NCBI RefSeq assembly: GCF_014699135.1
Contig: NZ_JACOFT010000004.1
Span: forward strand, 186,001 to 250,000
From: Cognatundibacterium aquatile
Lineage (GTDB): Bacteria > Pseudomonadota > Gammaproteobacteria > Burkholderiales > Burkholderiaceae_D
Length of the DNA stretch: 64,000 bases
Direction: 5' to 3'
Numbering within the stretch: the stretch's first letter is position 1; every line of letters starts with the position of its first letter. The notes below the pieces were generated by a model. The model was not told where the DNA came from. It made no database searches and worked only from the letters and a program-made list of their open reading frames with translations. Below are positions 36,760 through 45,503 of the stretch, piece by piece. Both the position numbers and the translations under genes were made by a program.

Positions 36760-37671
36760 TTATTGCGCGCCTTGTTTGAGTATCAGTTCGCGCAACATTT
36801 CATCTTCGGCTGCCGTCAGGTCAGTCAGTGGTGCGCGGACTGGGCCTGCGCTGTGACCGACCAGACGCGCACCTGCTTTAACGATACTGACTGCATAACC
36901 TGATTTACGGTTACGGATATCCAGATAAGGCAGGAAGAATTCGTCGATCAGACGATTGGTTGTCGCGTGATCATCTTTGGCGACAGCATGGTAGAAGTCC
37001 ATCGCCAGTTTCGGTACAAAGTTAAAGACGGCAGAAGAATACACCGGCACGCCCAATGCTTTATAGGCGGCTGCATAAACTTCGGCTGTTGGCAAACCGC
37101 CCAGATAGGTCAGGCGATCACCAAGACGGCGCCAGATAGAAACCATCAGTTCGATATCGCCGATACCGTCTTTGAAACCAATCAGGTTAGGGCAGCGTGC
37201 CGCCAGAATTTCAAGCGAGTTCGCCGTCAAGCGGCAGATGCCACGGTTGTACACCACGACACCGAAGCTGACCGATTTGCATACCTCTTCAATATGCGCA
37301 ATCAGGCCATCCTGGCTGGCTTCTGTGAGGTAATGTGGCAACAACAAAATGCCGTCAGCACCCAGACGTTCTGCTTCTTGTGCGTAAGCGATAGCAACGC
37401 GGGTAGGGCCACCGGCACCTGCCAGAATAGGTACTTTGCCACGGCATGTATCAACCGCGACCTTAATGATGCTGCTGTATTCGGATGAAGTCAGTGAGAA
37501 AAATTCGCCAGTACCACCAGCGGCAAATAATGCACTCGCGCCATAAGGAGCCAGCCAGTCCAGACGATCCGCATAGGTTTTTGCGTTGAAGTCGCCATTG
37601 GCGTCAAAGTCTGTCAGCGGAAAAGACAGAAGGCCGGAAGAGAGGATTTTTTTCAGTTCTTGTGGGTGCAT
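36760..37671 (-). CDS. kdgD: 5-dehydro-4-deoxyglucarate dehydratase
   Basis: 303-residue class I aldolase-like enzyme (DapA/DHDPS fold) that dehydrates and decarboxylates 5-dehydro-4-deoxy-D-glucarate to 2-oxoglutarate semialdehyde. Motifs: [24 protein letters not shown] (phosphate-like loop), VVYNRG and the Schiff-base Lys in [10 protein letters not shown]. An open extension reaches 37776, but ATG 37671 has TGGAGAC before it and the family N-terminus. It starts the kdgD-aldehyde dehydrogenase-MFS-lactonase unit, whose promoter holds the clearest TACGA palindrome. Confidence 0.93.
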   Translation of the reverse strand: MHPQELKKILSSGLLSFPLTDFDANGDFNAKTYADRLDWLAPYGASALFAAGGTGEFFSLTSSEYSSIIKVAVDTCRGKVPILAGAGGPTRVAIAYAQEAERLGADGILLLPHYLTEASQDGLIAHIEEVCKSVSFGVVVYNRGICRLTANSLEILAARCPNLIGFKDGIGDIELMVSIWRRLGDRLTYLGGLPTAEVYAAAYKALGVPVYSSAVFNFVPKLAMDFYHAVAKDDHATTNRLIDEFFLPYLDIRNRKSGYAVSIVKAGARLVGHSAGPVRAPLTDLTAAEDEMLRELILKQGAQ

Positions 37672-38021
37672 GATGTCTCCAAAAGTAAGCGTCTGGTGAT
37701 CGGTTTCACCAGAATCATTAAGGTAAATAAAAGTCTGGAAATTTAAATTCAAAAATACATGTACGACATCGTACAACTGATTTTATGTTGATGCAACACT
37801 GAATATTCATAAATTCAATTCAGCTGTTGGTCAGGTGGTTTGTCAGGTGGTTTTTTTGAGGGGGCAGGTGCAGTGCTAGGTCAGAGCGCAGAATATCGAA
37901 GTTTTATCGTCAGCGTGACTGATTGGCCGTGCGCAAAGATACGACCAGCATAGGTCGGTCACTTTGACCGGTCTTTATTGTTGGTGCATGGCAGACCGGC
38001 GTTTTTTGTATTGCGAAGGAT
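37672..38021. promoter_or_regulatory. kdgD promoter region with GntR-type operator
   Basis: TGTACGACATCGTACA (37760-37775) is a palindrome with 7 bp arms. On the minus strand TTGCAT, a 17 bp spacer and TACGAT form a plausible -35/-10, so the palindrome covers the -10 box, which suits repression. The remainder (37776-38021) contains GGTC/GACC-rich hairpins (around 37940-38005) after the second gntR gene but no gene. Confidence 0.7.
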
Positions 38022-38771
38022 TTACTGCTGATCAGTCTCAAACTTCTGTTGCGCGAGGCGCAAACGTTCGCGGCTATTGCTGAGGTGAGTGCGCATAGCG
38101 GCGCGGGCAGCTTCCGAGTCTTTGCGTAAGATCGCATCGTGTATATCTTCATGCTCGCGATTGACTCGTTCCAGATAACTGTTGCTGGCTTCATCGCTCA
38201 GCGCTGCGGAGTCCAGACGCGCACGTGGAATCAGTGTGCTGCCGAGGTCAGAAAGAATATCGACGAAATAGCGGTTGCCGGTTGCTTGCGCAATCAACTG
38301 GTGAAAACGCATATCTGCGTTCACGGATTCTGTATCCCGTTGTACATGTCCCAGAATATCTTTTAATGCCAGACTGAGTTCCGCCATTTGCGCGTCGGTA
38401 CGCCGTAATGCTGCCAGCCATGCCGCTTCGGTTTCAAGGCTGATACGCAACTCCAGAATGTCGAGAACGTCACGCACCGTAACGATGGCTTCTTTATGCA
38501 GGCTCAGCGGATTACTCGGCGGTTCCTGAATGAAGGTGCCGATACCATGACGTGTCTGTACTAAGCCTCCGGCCTGTAAGTGGGAAATTGCTTCCCGGAC
38601 CACAGTGCGGCTGACCTCGTATAATTCCATGATGGCGGATTCGGTCGGTAATTTATCCCCAGGTTTCAAGGCGCCGCTACGAATTTTTTCGGTGATATTT
38701 TCCGCCAGACTTTGCGAGAGGCTCTTATGTTTTCTTCTGGTGTTATTGGGAAATAAGGCTGATTTTTCCAT
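38022..38771 (-). CDS. FadR-subfamily GntR regulator of the kdgD regulon
   Basis: 249 residues: GntR winged helix (LAENITEKIRSGALKPGDKLPTE in parts, YEVSRTVVREAISHLQAGGLV, GIGTFIQEP) and a C-terminal FCD domain with RFHQLIAQATGN and a conserved HEDIHDAILRKD helix. It differs clearly from the regulator at 15957. Its own upstream gap and the kdgD promoter carry the same palindrome type, so it likely represses itself, the epimerase, the kdgD unit and the porin-GH28 unit. The effector is probably an uronate pathway intermediate. Confidence 0.9.
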   Translation of the reverse strand: MEKSALFPNNTRRKHKSLSQSLAENITEKIRSGALKPGDKLPTESAIMELYEVSRTVVREAISHLQAGGLVQTRHGIGTFIQEPPSNPLSLHKEAIVTVRDVLDILELRISLETEAAWLAALRRTDAQMAELSLALKDILGHVQRDTESVNADMRFHQLIAQATGNRYFVDILSDLGSTLIPRARLDSAALSDEASNSYLERVNREHEDIHDAILRKDSEAARAAMRTHLSNSRERLRLAQQKFETDQQ

Positions 38772-38900
38772 CGCAGTATCTATTCGCCGTAGAGATGATT
38801 TTGGCGCGATTGTATAGGAAAACGTCTGTTAAATGTTATACGATGTCGTATAAATGGCGACGTTGTAAGTGAATTGATCAAAATTAATCAAAATTAATCG
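38772..38900. promoter_or_regulatory. Divergent gntR/epimerase control region
   Basis: TTATACGATGTCGTATAA (38836-38853) has perfect 8 bp arms around TG and is the longest member of the palindrome set. It lies between the two divergent starts and can control both. Confidence 0.75.
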
Positions 38901-39746
38901 ATGATGAACAACAATAAAAAAACAAATGCAGACTGGATAGCGTTGCATACCAAAAATCATGCGCGATGCAATATCCGTGTTCAAGGCGCACATATCGCCT
39001 CCTGGTCACCGGCAGGTCGCGACGAACAGTTATTTATGAGTCGTCTTTCTTCTCCAGATCAGAGTCAGCCTTTGCGTGGTGGCATTCCTGTCATCTTTCC
39101 TCAGTTTGCTGACTTGGGGCCGTTGCCCAAGCATGGATTTGCCCGCACGGCAATTTGGCGGCTTGAGGATGTGCAGCAGAACGACGATACGGCAAGCGCG
39201 ACACTGGTGCTGACGGATACCCCTGAAAGTATGCAGTTTTGGCCGCATTCATTTACTGCAACGATACGCATCACCTTAACCGACCAGGCCTTACAGGTCG
39301 ATTGGCAAGTGCGGAATGAGGGCGTGCAAACAATGTCGTTTCAGGTTGCGTTGCATACCTATTTCCGCGTCGCAGAAGGGAAATTTGCGACGATACTGGG
39401 ACTGGCAAATAGCCCCAGTTACAACAAACTTACACAGGAAAAGGCAGCGGCAAGCGGAATGGATCAATTGATTGTGAAAAATGCGATCGACAGTATTTAT
39501 GCGCAAACACCAGATCATCTGATTTTACAGACCGGTCTTGGCGAGCTCCGAATTGACAAGCATGGTTTTCCCGATACGGTCGTATGGACTCCCTGGGATG
39601 AGGGCGCGCGGCAAATTGCGGATCTCGCAGATGATGAAGGGCGTGCGTTCATCTGTGTGGAGGCAGCTTGTGTAAATGTTCCCATTACTCTATCACCGCA
39701 ACAAAACTGGAACGCTAGTATGAAGCTGGGATGCTCAGAAGAATGA
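38901..39746 (+). CDS. Aldose 1-epimerase / hexose-6-phosphate mutarotase-like protein
   Basis: 281-residue galactose-mutarotase-fold protein of the YeaD type. Motifs: GAHIASWSPAGRDEQLFMS, LRGGIPVIFPQF, KHGFARTAIWRLE (catalytic His), VALHTYFRVAE (second His) and DTVVWTPWDEGARQIADLADDEGRAFICVEAA with the catalytic Glu. In this locus it could speed anomer exchange of galacturonate for the dehydrogenase; that is inference. The start codon has no clear ribosome site and ATG 38904 is equally possible. It is divergent from the second gntR gene. Confidence 0.85.
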   Translation: MMNNNKKTNADWIALHTKNHARCNIRVQGAHIASWSPAGRDEQLFMSRLSSPDQSQPLRGGIPVIFPQFADLGPLPKHGFARTAIWRLEDVQQNDDTASATLVLTDTPESMQFWPHSFTATIRITLTDQALQVDWQVRNEGVQTMSFQVALHTYFRVAEGKFATILGLANSPSYNKLTQEKAAASGMDQLIVKNAIDSIYAQTPDHLILQTGLGELRIDKHGFPDTVVWTPWDEGARQIADLADDEGRAFICVEAACVNVPITLSPQQNWNASMKLGCSEE

Positions 39747-39887
39747 ACCTGCGGTGAGGAACCGCATTACTTAGATGACCCGTACCCGAATTGGGACACA
39801 GTACACAGCAAAACAATGGTGCAAAGAGATGTCAGACACAGAATGTGGAGCATGCCATTACTCTCGCGACCTAAGCACGGCATAAAC

Positions 39888-40634
39888 TTACGCCATCAAT
39901 CCATCCCACAATAGTTTGACGCCGGAAAGCCCGAGCGCTGCGGTTGCGAACAGATAAAACGGACGTTCCGGGATGCGCTGTAAAAGACGCATGCCTATCC
40001 ACACGCCCACTGGTACCAGCGGCAGCAGTAAGGCGGACATCGTCAGCGTGTCGATGCTGAACAGGCCGAGCGCGATGTAAAAAGGCAGTTTCGCCAGGTT
40101 GATGACGGAAAAGAAAAAGACCGTGGTTGCGACGAAGGTTTCACGCGGCTGCCGCCAAGACAGCAGATAGATCATCACCGGTGGCCCGCCGGCATGCGCC
40201 AGTGTGCTGGTAAAGCCAGCACCAATGCCGCTGAGCCAGCCAAAAATACGTGATGGACGCTGTTCTGTCGTTGCCTGGCCGCGATGACGTAATAGCCGGT
40301 CGAGGGTGAAACCGACGGCGATCAGTCCTATCAGTCCTTTCACCAGTTGGTCGGACATGACACCAAAGGCCAGCGTTCCCAACACAATGCCGACGATGGC
40401 GCCCGGTATCAGCACTTTCAGATCACGCCAGTCGGCTTTGCCGCTCCAGGCGCGGATGCCGACCATATCCATCGCGATCAGGATAGGCAGCATCACTGCT
40501 GCTGCGTTACGCGGTGAAATCCACAGCGAAAGAAAGGGAACGGCCAGGCCGCCCAATGCACCACCCAGCCCTGATTTAGAAATCCCGGTAATCAGAACCG
40601 CAAAGGCGGCAACCAGCCAGCCGGCGGTGTTCAT
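39888..40634 (-). CDS. TauE/SafE-family membrane protein (probable sulfite/anion exporter)
   Basis: 248 residues with about seven or eight membrane segments. N-terminal AGWLVAAFAVLITGISKSGLGGALGGLAVPFL and the later GAGFTSTLAHAGGPPVMIYLL repeat the two TauE signature regions. The upstream ATG at 40643 is in frame, but ATG 40634 has GGAGC at a proper distance. Family members export sulfite, sulfoacetate or related anions; the substrate here cannot be named. It follows nrdR by 14 bp on the same strand. Confidence 0.85.
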   Translation of the reverse strand: MNTAGWLVAAFAVLITGISKSGLGGALGGLAVPFLSLWISPRNAAAVMLPILIAMDMVGIRAWSGKADWRDLKVLIPGAIVGIVLGTLAFGVMSDQLVKGLIGLIAVGFTLDRLLRHRGQATTEQRPSRIFGWLSGIGAGFTSTLAHAGGPPVMIYLLSWRQPRETFVATTVFFFSVINLAKLPFYIALGLFSIDTLTMSALLLPLVPVGVWIGMRLLQRIPERPFYLFATAALGLSGVKLLWDGLMA

Positions 40635-40648
40635 GTGCTCCATGTTGC

Positions 40649-41122
40649 TTATTTATTTTTTGAAGGTTTGTTGTCGACATTCACTTCTTGTATCGCCTCG
40701 GCGAATTCAGAGATGTCTTTAAAACTTTTGTAGACCGAAGCAAAACGGATGTAGGCGATTTTGTCGAGACGTTTTAATTCGTGCATGACCAGTTCGCCCA
40801 GATGGACGGACATGATTTCCCGTTCGCCGCTGGAGAGCAATTTTTCTTCTATGCGTTGAATGGCGCTGTCGATCGCTTCGGCAGACACAGGGCGTTTGCG
40901 CAGCGCAAGCATGAAGCTGGCGCGCAGTTTATTCGATTCATATTCAGTGCGGCTGCCATTTTTCTTGACGATGACAGGCATCACCAGTTCCACCCGCTCA
41001 TACGTGGTGAAGCGCTTATCACAATCTGCGCAGCGACGGCGACGACGGATAACATTGCCTTCTTCGGAAACACGCGTATCGATGACCTGAGTATCAATAT
41101 GATGGCAGTAAGGACATTTCAT
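40649..41122 (-). CDS. nrdR: Transcriptional repressor NrdR
   Basis: 157-residue ATP-cone repressor of ribonucleotide reductase genes, which binds NrdR boxes according to the nucleotide state of the cell. The N-terminal zinc ribbon is [17 protein letters not shown] with the second Cys pair in [18 protein letters not shown]. The ATP-cone follows from residue ~48 ([26 protein letters not shown] in parts). Its C-terminus ends in a Lys/Asn-rich tail. It lies downstream of glyA, the normal neighbour in Beta- and Gammaproteobacteria, but a strong terminator separates them. Confidence 0.95.
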   Translation of the reverse strand: MKCPYCHHIDTQVIDTRVSEEGNVIRRRRRCADCDKRFTTYERVELVMPVIVKKNGSRTEYESNKLRASFMLALRKRPVSAEAIDSAIQRIEEKLLSSGEREIMSVHLGELVMHELKRLDKIAYIRFASVYKSFKDISEFAEAIQEVNVDNKPSKNK

Positions 41123-41171
41123 GAATAGAGCCGTAGTGGGTGAGTTTGTCTGTCAGACAGCGACAATTAAA

Positions 41172-41199
41172 AAAACGCCACTCGGCTGAGTGGCGTTTT
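41172..41199. terminator. Strong terminator after glyA
   Basis: AAAACGCCACTC-GGCT-GAGTGGCGTTTT is a perfect 12 bp stem with A and T flanks, so it works on both strands. It lies 16 bp after the glyA stop and before nrdR. Confidence 0.92.
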
Positions 41200-41214
41200 G
41201 ATGACGACCAGAAA

Positions 41215-42465
41215 TTACTTCGCGTACACAGGGAAAGCGCTGGTCAGTTTTTTCACTTCTGCTTTGACGCGTTCTATGGTTGCCGCATCGTTAGGATTAT
41301 CCAGCACGTCAGCAATCAGATGACCGACTTTGATTGCTTCTGCTTCTTTGAAACCACGGGTGGTAAATGCCGGGCTGCCCAGACGGATACCAGAAGTGAC
41401 CATCGGTTTTTGCGGATCGTTAGGGATACCGTTTTTGTTGCAAGTCATGTGTGCGGAACCGAGGATTGCTTCCGCTTCTTTGCCTGTCAGACCTTTAGGA
41501 CGCAGATCCACCAGCATCACATGAGATTCAGTGTGGCCGGAAACGATGCGCAGACCGCGTTCTGTCAGTGTCTGCGCCAGAGCCGCCGCATTTTTGATGA
41601 CTTGTTGCTGATATTCTTTGAATTCCGGAGACAGCGCTTCTTTGAATGCCACTGCTTTACCGGCGATCACATGCATCAGCGGGCCGCCCTGAATACCAGG
41701 GAAAATCGATGAGTTAATTTTCTTAGCGATCGCTTCGTCATTGCTCAGTATGATACCGCCGCGTGGGCCGCGCAGGCTCTTATGCGTGGTGGAAGTGACG
41801 ACGTCAGCAAACGGCACTGGATTCGGATACACGCCCGCTGCGATCAGGCCGGCATAATGCGCCATATCGACCATAAAATACGCGCCGACTTCTTTGGCGA
41901 TTTTGCCGAAACGTTCAAAATCAATACGCAGTGCAAATGCAGATGCACCGGCGATGATCAGTTTTGGTTTGGTTTCGCGTGCCAGTTTTTCCATTGCATC
42001 GTAGTCGATGTCTTCCTGTGCGTTCAGGCCATAAGACACAACATTGAACCATTTGCCCGACATATTCAGCGGCATACCGTGCGTCAGATGACCGCCTTCA
42101 GCGAGGCTCATGCCCATGATGGTGTCGCCCGGATTCAATAGCGCAAAAAACACGCCCTGATTCGCTTGCGAGCCTGAGTTTGGCTGTACGTTCGCAAAGT
42201 TAGCGCCGAACAACTGCTTCAGGCGATCAATCGCCAGTTGTTCGACCACATCAACGTGTTCGCAGCCGCCGTAGTAACGTTTGCCTGGATAGCCTTCGGC
42301 ATATTTGTTGGTCAGTTGCGAGCCTTGTGCTTCCATGACGGCAGGGGAAGTGTAGTTTTCAGAAGCGATCAGCTCAATGTGATCTTCCTGACGCTGGTTT
42401 TCTAATTGTATCGTCGCGAACAATTCGGGATCGATATTGGCGAGAGTATGGTTTTTTGCAAACAT
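41215..42465 (-). CDS. glyA: Serine hydroxymethyltransferase
   Basis: 416-residue PLP enzyme that converts serine and tetrahydrofolate to glycine and 5,10-methylene-THF, the main source of one-carbon units. Motifs: [50 protein letters not shown], and the PLP-binding Lys in [15 protein letters not shown]. The ribosome site AGGAAA precedes the ATG. The 5' leader carries a ZTP riboswitch about 150 nt upstream, linking expression to purine/folate status. Confidence 0.97.
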   Translation of the reverse strand: MFAKNHTLANIDPELFATIQLENQRQEDHIELIASENYTSPAVMEAQGSQLTNKYAEGYPGKRYYGGCEHVDVVEQLAIDRLKQLFGANFANVQPNSGSQANQGVFFALLNPGDTIMGMSLAEGGHLTHGMPLNMSGKWFNVVSYGLNAQEDIDYDAMEKLARETKPKLIIAGASAFALRIDFERFGKIAKEVGAYFMVDMAHYAGLIAAGVYPNPVPFADVVTSTTHKSLRGPRGGIILSNDEAIAKKINSSIFPGIQGGPLMHVIAGKAVAFKEALSPEFKEYQQQVIKNAAALAQTLTERGLRIVSGHTESHVMLVDLRPKGLTGKEAEAILGSAHMTCNKNGIPNDPQKPMVTSGIRLGSPAFTTRGFKEAEAIKVGHLIADVLDNPNDAATIERVKAEVKKLTSAFPVYAK

Positions 42466-42977
42466 GGTTTTCCTGACTATCGTGAGAGTGAGTTAAATAA
42501 GTGAATTCAACAAGCGCATTAAACTGGTTAAGTAAACGAGATTGGTGATTGACTTCAATGAGGTGTCAGTCTGACGCGGACGAAGAGAGGCAGCCTCACT
42601 ACTTTTACCATCAGGCTACCCAGGCGCACGGCTGGGATCACGGAACACAGTAACCCCGACATCTCACGCTTCCCGATGGATCTCCATCTTTTGCAGCCGC
42701 CCTGATCGGGATCAGCCACAATTTCGCCAGTCACGTGAGACAAAATGGTGCTGAGATTTTACGTGATGCGCTTTGAATGGGCAAGCCACTCATCAGCACA
42801 TGATAGATATGGTTATTTTGCTAAAAAATAACTGCTTTCGTTTTAGTCGCAGTCTGTCTGCCCTAACCTGTATCGCAAAAGCCCTTAGAATAGATATCTG
42901 ACAGATATTTGTTTCCGGCTACGACAAACACGGCAAACAAGCGCATTTTTTTATTCAACGGCATAAAGGATTTCAGC
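42466..42977. other. glyA leader and SDR upstream region
   Basis: Contains the ZTP riboswitch (about 42605-42745, minus strand) and, beyond it, A/T-rich DNA at 42780-42960 that should hold divergent promoters for glyA and the SDR gene. A 62-codon minus-strand ORF at 42555-42743 overlaps the riboswitch and is not taken as a gene. Confidence 0.7.
42605..42745 (-). ncRNA. ZTP (pfl) riboswitch upstream of glyA
   Basis: On the minus strand the conserved blocks of the pfl/ZTP aptamer appear in order: GTGACTGGCG (42725-42734), an AATTGTGG then a variable hairpin, CCATCGGGAAGCGTGAGA (42662-42679), and CAGCCGTGCGCCTGGGTAG (42616-42634). The pseudoknot partners CGCCTGGG and the CGGGAAGCGTG block are intact. 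This RNA class senses ZMP/ZTP, which rises when 10-formyl-THF is short, and is known upstream of glyA. Several hairpins follow before the glyA ribosome site. No T run is seen, so the platform is more likely translational or Rho-linked. Confidence 0.85.
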
Positions 42978-43730
42978 ATGATCGTATTAATTACAGGTGC
43001 AAGCTCAGGTTTCGGCGAAGAAATGGCGCGTAAATTTGTACGCGAAGGTCATCAGGTCATCGCTGCCGCCCGTCGGCTCGAACGTTTGTCTGCTTTGCAC
43101 GCAGAGCTGGGCGACAAGTTATTGCCGGTTACGATGGATGTGACGCAAAAGTCTTCGATACTGCAGGCGTTGGCAGATTTGCCTGCGGACTGGAAGAAAA
43201 TCGATGTGCTGATCAATAATGCCGGTCTGGCATTGGGAACCGAACCCGCCCATCTGGCCTCGCAGGAAGAGTGGGAAACCATGATAGACACCAACACCAA
43301 AGGTCTGGTGACCGTGACGCGGGCAGTTTTGCCTGACATGGTGGCGCGTAACAGCGGCATGATTATCAATATCGGCTCGATTGCTGGCTCAACCGCTTAT
43401 CCGGGCGGCAATGTGTATGGCGCGACGAAGGCCTTTGTCGATCAGTTCACCAAGAATCTGCGGGCAGATATGGCTGGTACTGGCGTGCGCACGACGAATA
43501 TTGCACCAGGCTTATGTGGTGGAACTGAGTTTTCAAATGTGCGTTTCCGTGGCAACGACGATGCTGCCGCGAAAGTCTATGAAGGCACGGTGCCATTGAC
43601 TTCGGTCGATATCGCTGAAACCGCCTACTGGATTGCGACTTTACCCGCGCATGTCAACATCAACTATATCGAGATGATGCCGACCTGCCAGGGTTTCGGG
43701 CCGCTGAACATCAAACGAAACGTCGTTTGA
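42978..43730 (+). CDS. SDR-family oxidoreductase (YdfG-like)
   Basis: 250-residue classical short-chain dehydrogenase, close in length and motif to E. coli YdfG (NADP-dependent serine/3-hydroxy acid dehydrogenase). Motifs: MIVLITGASSGFGEEMAR (TGxxxGxG), VLINNAGLALG, IINIGSIAGSTAYPGGNVYGATKAFV with the catalytic Ser, Tyr and Lys, and APGLCGGTEFSNVRF. AAAGGA lies before ATG 42978; the longer frame from 42909 is not needed. It is divergent from glyA. The real substrate is unproven. Confidence 0.88.
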   Translation: MIVLITGASSGFGEEMARKFVREGHQVIAAARRLERLSALHAELGDKLLPVTMDVTQKSSILQALADLPADWKKIDVLINNAGLALGTEPAHLASQEEWETMIDTNTKGLVTVTRAVLPDMVARNSGMIINIGSIAGSTAYPGGNVYGATKAFVDQFTKNLRADMAGTGVRTTNIAPGLCGGTEFSNVRFRGNDDAAAKVYEGTVPLTSVDIAETAYWIATLPAHVNINYIEMMPTCQGFGPLNIKRNVV

Positions 43731-43748
43731 GCGGATTTTTGCTGAAAT

Positions 43749-43838
43749 AATACTGGGGGGAGTATATTTAAAAGCCCTTTGTTTATGCTGACATTAAGGC
43801 GAAACAGGCAGATACTCCCCCTGTTTATGAAAAACACC
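43749..43838 (-). repeat. Intergenic repeat, copy C (ATACTCCCC family)
   Basis: Reads TACTGGGGGGAGTATATTT, then AAAAGCCCTTTGTTTA, and ends with GATACTCCCCCTGTTTATG. Arms GGGGGAGTAT and ATACTCCCCC can pair. It lies between the SDR gene and ybgC, opposite in orientation to copies A and B. Confidence 0.8.
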
Positions 43839-43869
43839 TAGTTAAAAAAGCGAAAATCAGCTGCTCATC

Positions 43870-44268
43870 ATGAATAATTTCAACTGGAATGTGCGTGTGT
43901 ATTACGAAGACACGGACGCTGGCGGCATCGTCTTTTATGCGAATTACCTGAAGTTCTTTGAACGCGCCCGCACCGAATGGCTGCGCGCCACCGGCATCCA
44001 TCAGCAGGAAATGACGCAGGTGCATCAGGTAATGTTTGTCGTCAAAGCAAGCACAGTCGAGTATCATGCACCCGCCAGACTCGACGATGAACTCCGTATC
44101 ACCGCCGTGGTCGAAAAGCTTGGACGGGCGTCGATCGTGTTTGCACAAGAAGCCTGGTGCGGCGAGCGCCTGCTGGCCAGCGGCAAGATTAAAGTCGGCT
44201 GCGTCGGTACGGAAAGCTTGCGCCCGGCAGTGATCCCGGATGTTATTGTGGAAAAAATTTCTGCCTGA
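43870..44268 (+). CDS. ybgC: Acyl-CoA thioesterase YbgC (Tol-Pal associated)
   Basis: 132-residue hot-dog-fold thioesterase. The 4-hydroxybenzoyl-CoA thioesterase-like signature is VYYEDTDAGGIVFYANYLKFFERARTEWLR (in parts), with the catalytic Asp in EDTDAGG. It is the usual first gene of tol-pal clusters and is thought to act in phospholipid or acyl-carrier metabolism at the inner membrane. tolQ follows after 76 bp. Repeat copy C lies just upstream. Confidence 0.93.
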   Translation: MNNFNWNVRVYYEDTDAGGIVFYANYLKFFERARTEWLRATGIHQQEMTQVHQVMFVVKASTVEYHAPARLDDELRITAVVEKLGRASIVFAQEAWCGERLLASGKIKVGCVGTESLRPAVIPDVIVEKISA

Positions 44269-44344
44269 TGTCGTCGGCGTTTGCCTGATGATCAGAATGT
44301 CCTTTTTACCCTTTGTTATTTGTTGTTCTCAACTCTGATTCAAT

Positions 44345-45037
44345 ATGAACGTTACTCAAGACCTTTCTTTTCTCAGCCTGATCAGCAATGCCTCTGTTCT
44401 GGTGAAACTGGTGATGCTGATCCTGCTCGGCGTGTCTCTCACCAGCTGGACTTATATCTTCAGCAAAATGTTTGCGATTAAAAAGGCGCGCGCGCAGACC
44501 GAAGTATTTGAACGGAATTTCTGGTCCGGTGGCAACCTGGTCGAGCTGTATCAGGATGCCACCAGCAACCGTCGCGGTCGCGATAAAACCGGTTCGATGG
44601 AACGTATTTTTGAAGCCGGTATGAGCGAATACCATAAAGTCAAAAACGCGAATAAAGCCTCGCTCGATGCCAGCGCGATGCTCGATGGTGCCCGCCGTGC
44701 GATGCGCGCCGCGTATCAGCGTGAAATGGATATGCTGGAAGCGCATTTATCTTTCCTTGCTTCGGTCGGTTCAGTGTCGCCTTACATCGGTTTGTTCGGT
44801 ACCGTCTGGGGGATTATGAATTCCTTCCGTGGTCTGGCGAATGTGCAGCAAGCGACGCTGGCTGCGGTGGCGCCGGGTATTGCAGAGGCGCTGATTGCAA
44901 CTGCGATTGGTTTGTTTGCCGCGATTCCTGCGGTGCTGGCGTACAACCATTATTCGCATGACATTGATCGTCTGGCGATTCGTTTTGAAACTTTTATTGA
45001 AGAGTTCTCGAATATTCTTCAGCGTCAGTCACGCTAA
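44345..45037 (+). CDS. tolQ: Tol-Pal system proton-channel protein TolQ
   Basis: 230-residue inner-membrane protein of the MotA/TolQ/ExbB family. TM1 lies at residues ~15-38. TM2 and TM3 lie in the C-terminal half, with SVSPYIGLFGTVWGIMNSF and ALIATAIGLFAAIPAVLAYN holding the conserved channel Thr/Ala pattern. With TolR it converts proton flow to force for outer-membrane constriction at division. Neighbouring ybgC favours TolQ over ExbB. Confidence 0.94.
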   Translation: MNVTQDLSFLSLISNASVLVKLVMLILLGVSLTSWTYIFSKMFAIKKARAQTEVFERNFWSGGNLVELYQDATSNRRGRDKTGSMERIFEAGMSEYHKVKNANKASLDASAMLDGARRAMRAAYQREMDMLEAHLSFLASVGSVSPYIGLFGTVWGIMNSFRGLANVQQATLAAVAPGIAEALIATAIGLFAAIPAVLAYNHYSHDIDRLAIRFETFIEEFSNILQRQSR

Positions 45038-45053
45038 TGCAAAGTGAGTCAGC

Positions 45054-45497
45054 ATGAGTTATCTGCGTGGCGAACGTAAACGCAAATTCAAGGCCGAAAT
45101 TAACGTTGTTCCCTACATCGACGTGATGCTGGTATTGCTGGTGATTTTCATGGTGTGCGCACCGATGACCAATCCCAGCGTGATCAATTTGCCGACGGCC
45201 GGTCAATCGACACAGCCGCCGTCAGAATATATTGAAGTTACGTTGCGACCGAATGAGCTTGCAACCATCAGCGTCAATAGCAAAAATGGCAGCAACGGCA
45301 ATAATCGTCAGGAAAGCAAAGAAGAGGCGAAAAATCGCCAACAGTTGATGTCGAAGTTGCGCGAATATCACGAAGCAAAACCCGATCTGTCGGTGCTGGT
45401 TTCTGCGGATAAAGGCATTATTTATGACGACGTGGTGCAGGTGATTTCTGAAGCCAAAAAACTGGGTATCAACCGCGTTGGGCTGGCAACAAAATAA
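45054..45497 (+). CDS. tolR: Tol-Pal system protein TolR
   Basis: 147-residue ExbD/TolR-family protein. A single membrane helix follows the basic N-terminus, with the essential Asp in VVPYIDVMLVLLVIFMVCAP (residues ~18-37). The periplasmic part carries a Ser/Asn/Glu-rich insert (about residues 75-100) before the TolR fold ending KKLGINRVGLATK. It starts 16 bp after tolQ. TolA, which normally follows, is absent here; tamA begins 6 bp after the stop. Confidence 0.93.
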   Translation: MSYLRGERKRKFKAEINVVPYIDVMLVLLVIFMVCAPMTNPSVINLPTAGQSTQPPSEYIEVTLRPNELATISVNSKNGSNGNNRQESKEEAKNRQQLMSKLREYHEAKPDLSVLVSADKGIIYDDVVQVISEAKKLGINRVGLATK

Positions 45498-45503
45498 ATC
45501 AGC

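Noticed and set aside
42555-42743. 62-codon ORF (MSHVTGEIVADPDQGG...) between glyA and the SDR gene
   Set aside because: It lies on the ZTP riboswitch; the conservation expected there comes from RNA structure, not protein.
44345-45497. ExbB/ExbD assignment for the tolQ/tolR pair
   Set aside because: ybgC directly upstream and the sequence features favour TolQ/TolR, although a TonB receptor lies elsewhere in the window.
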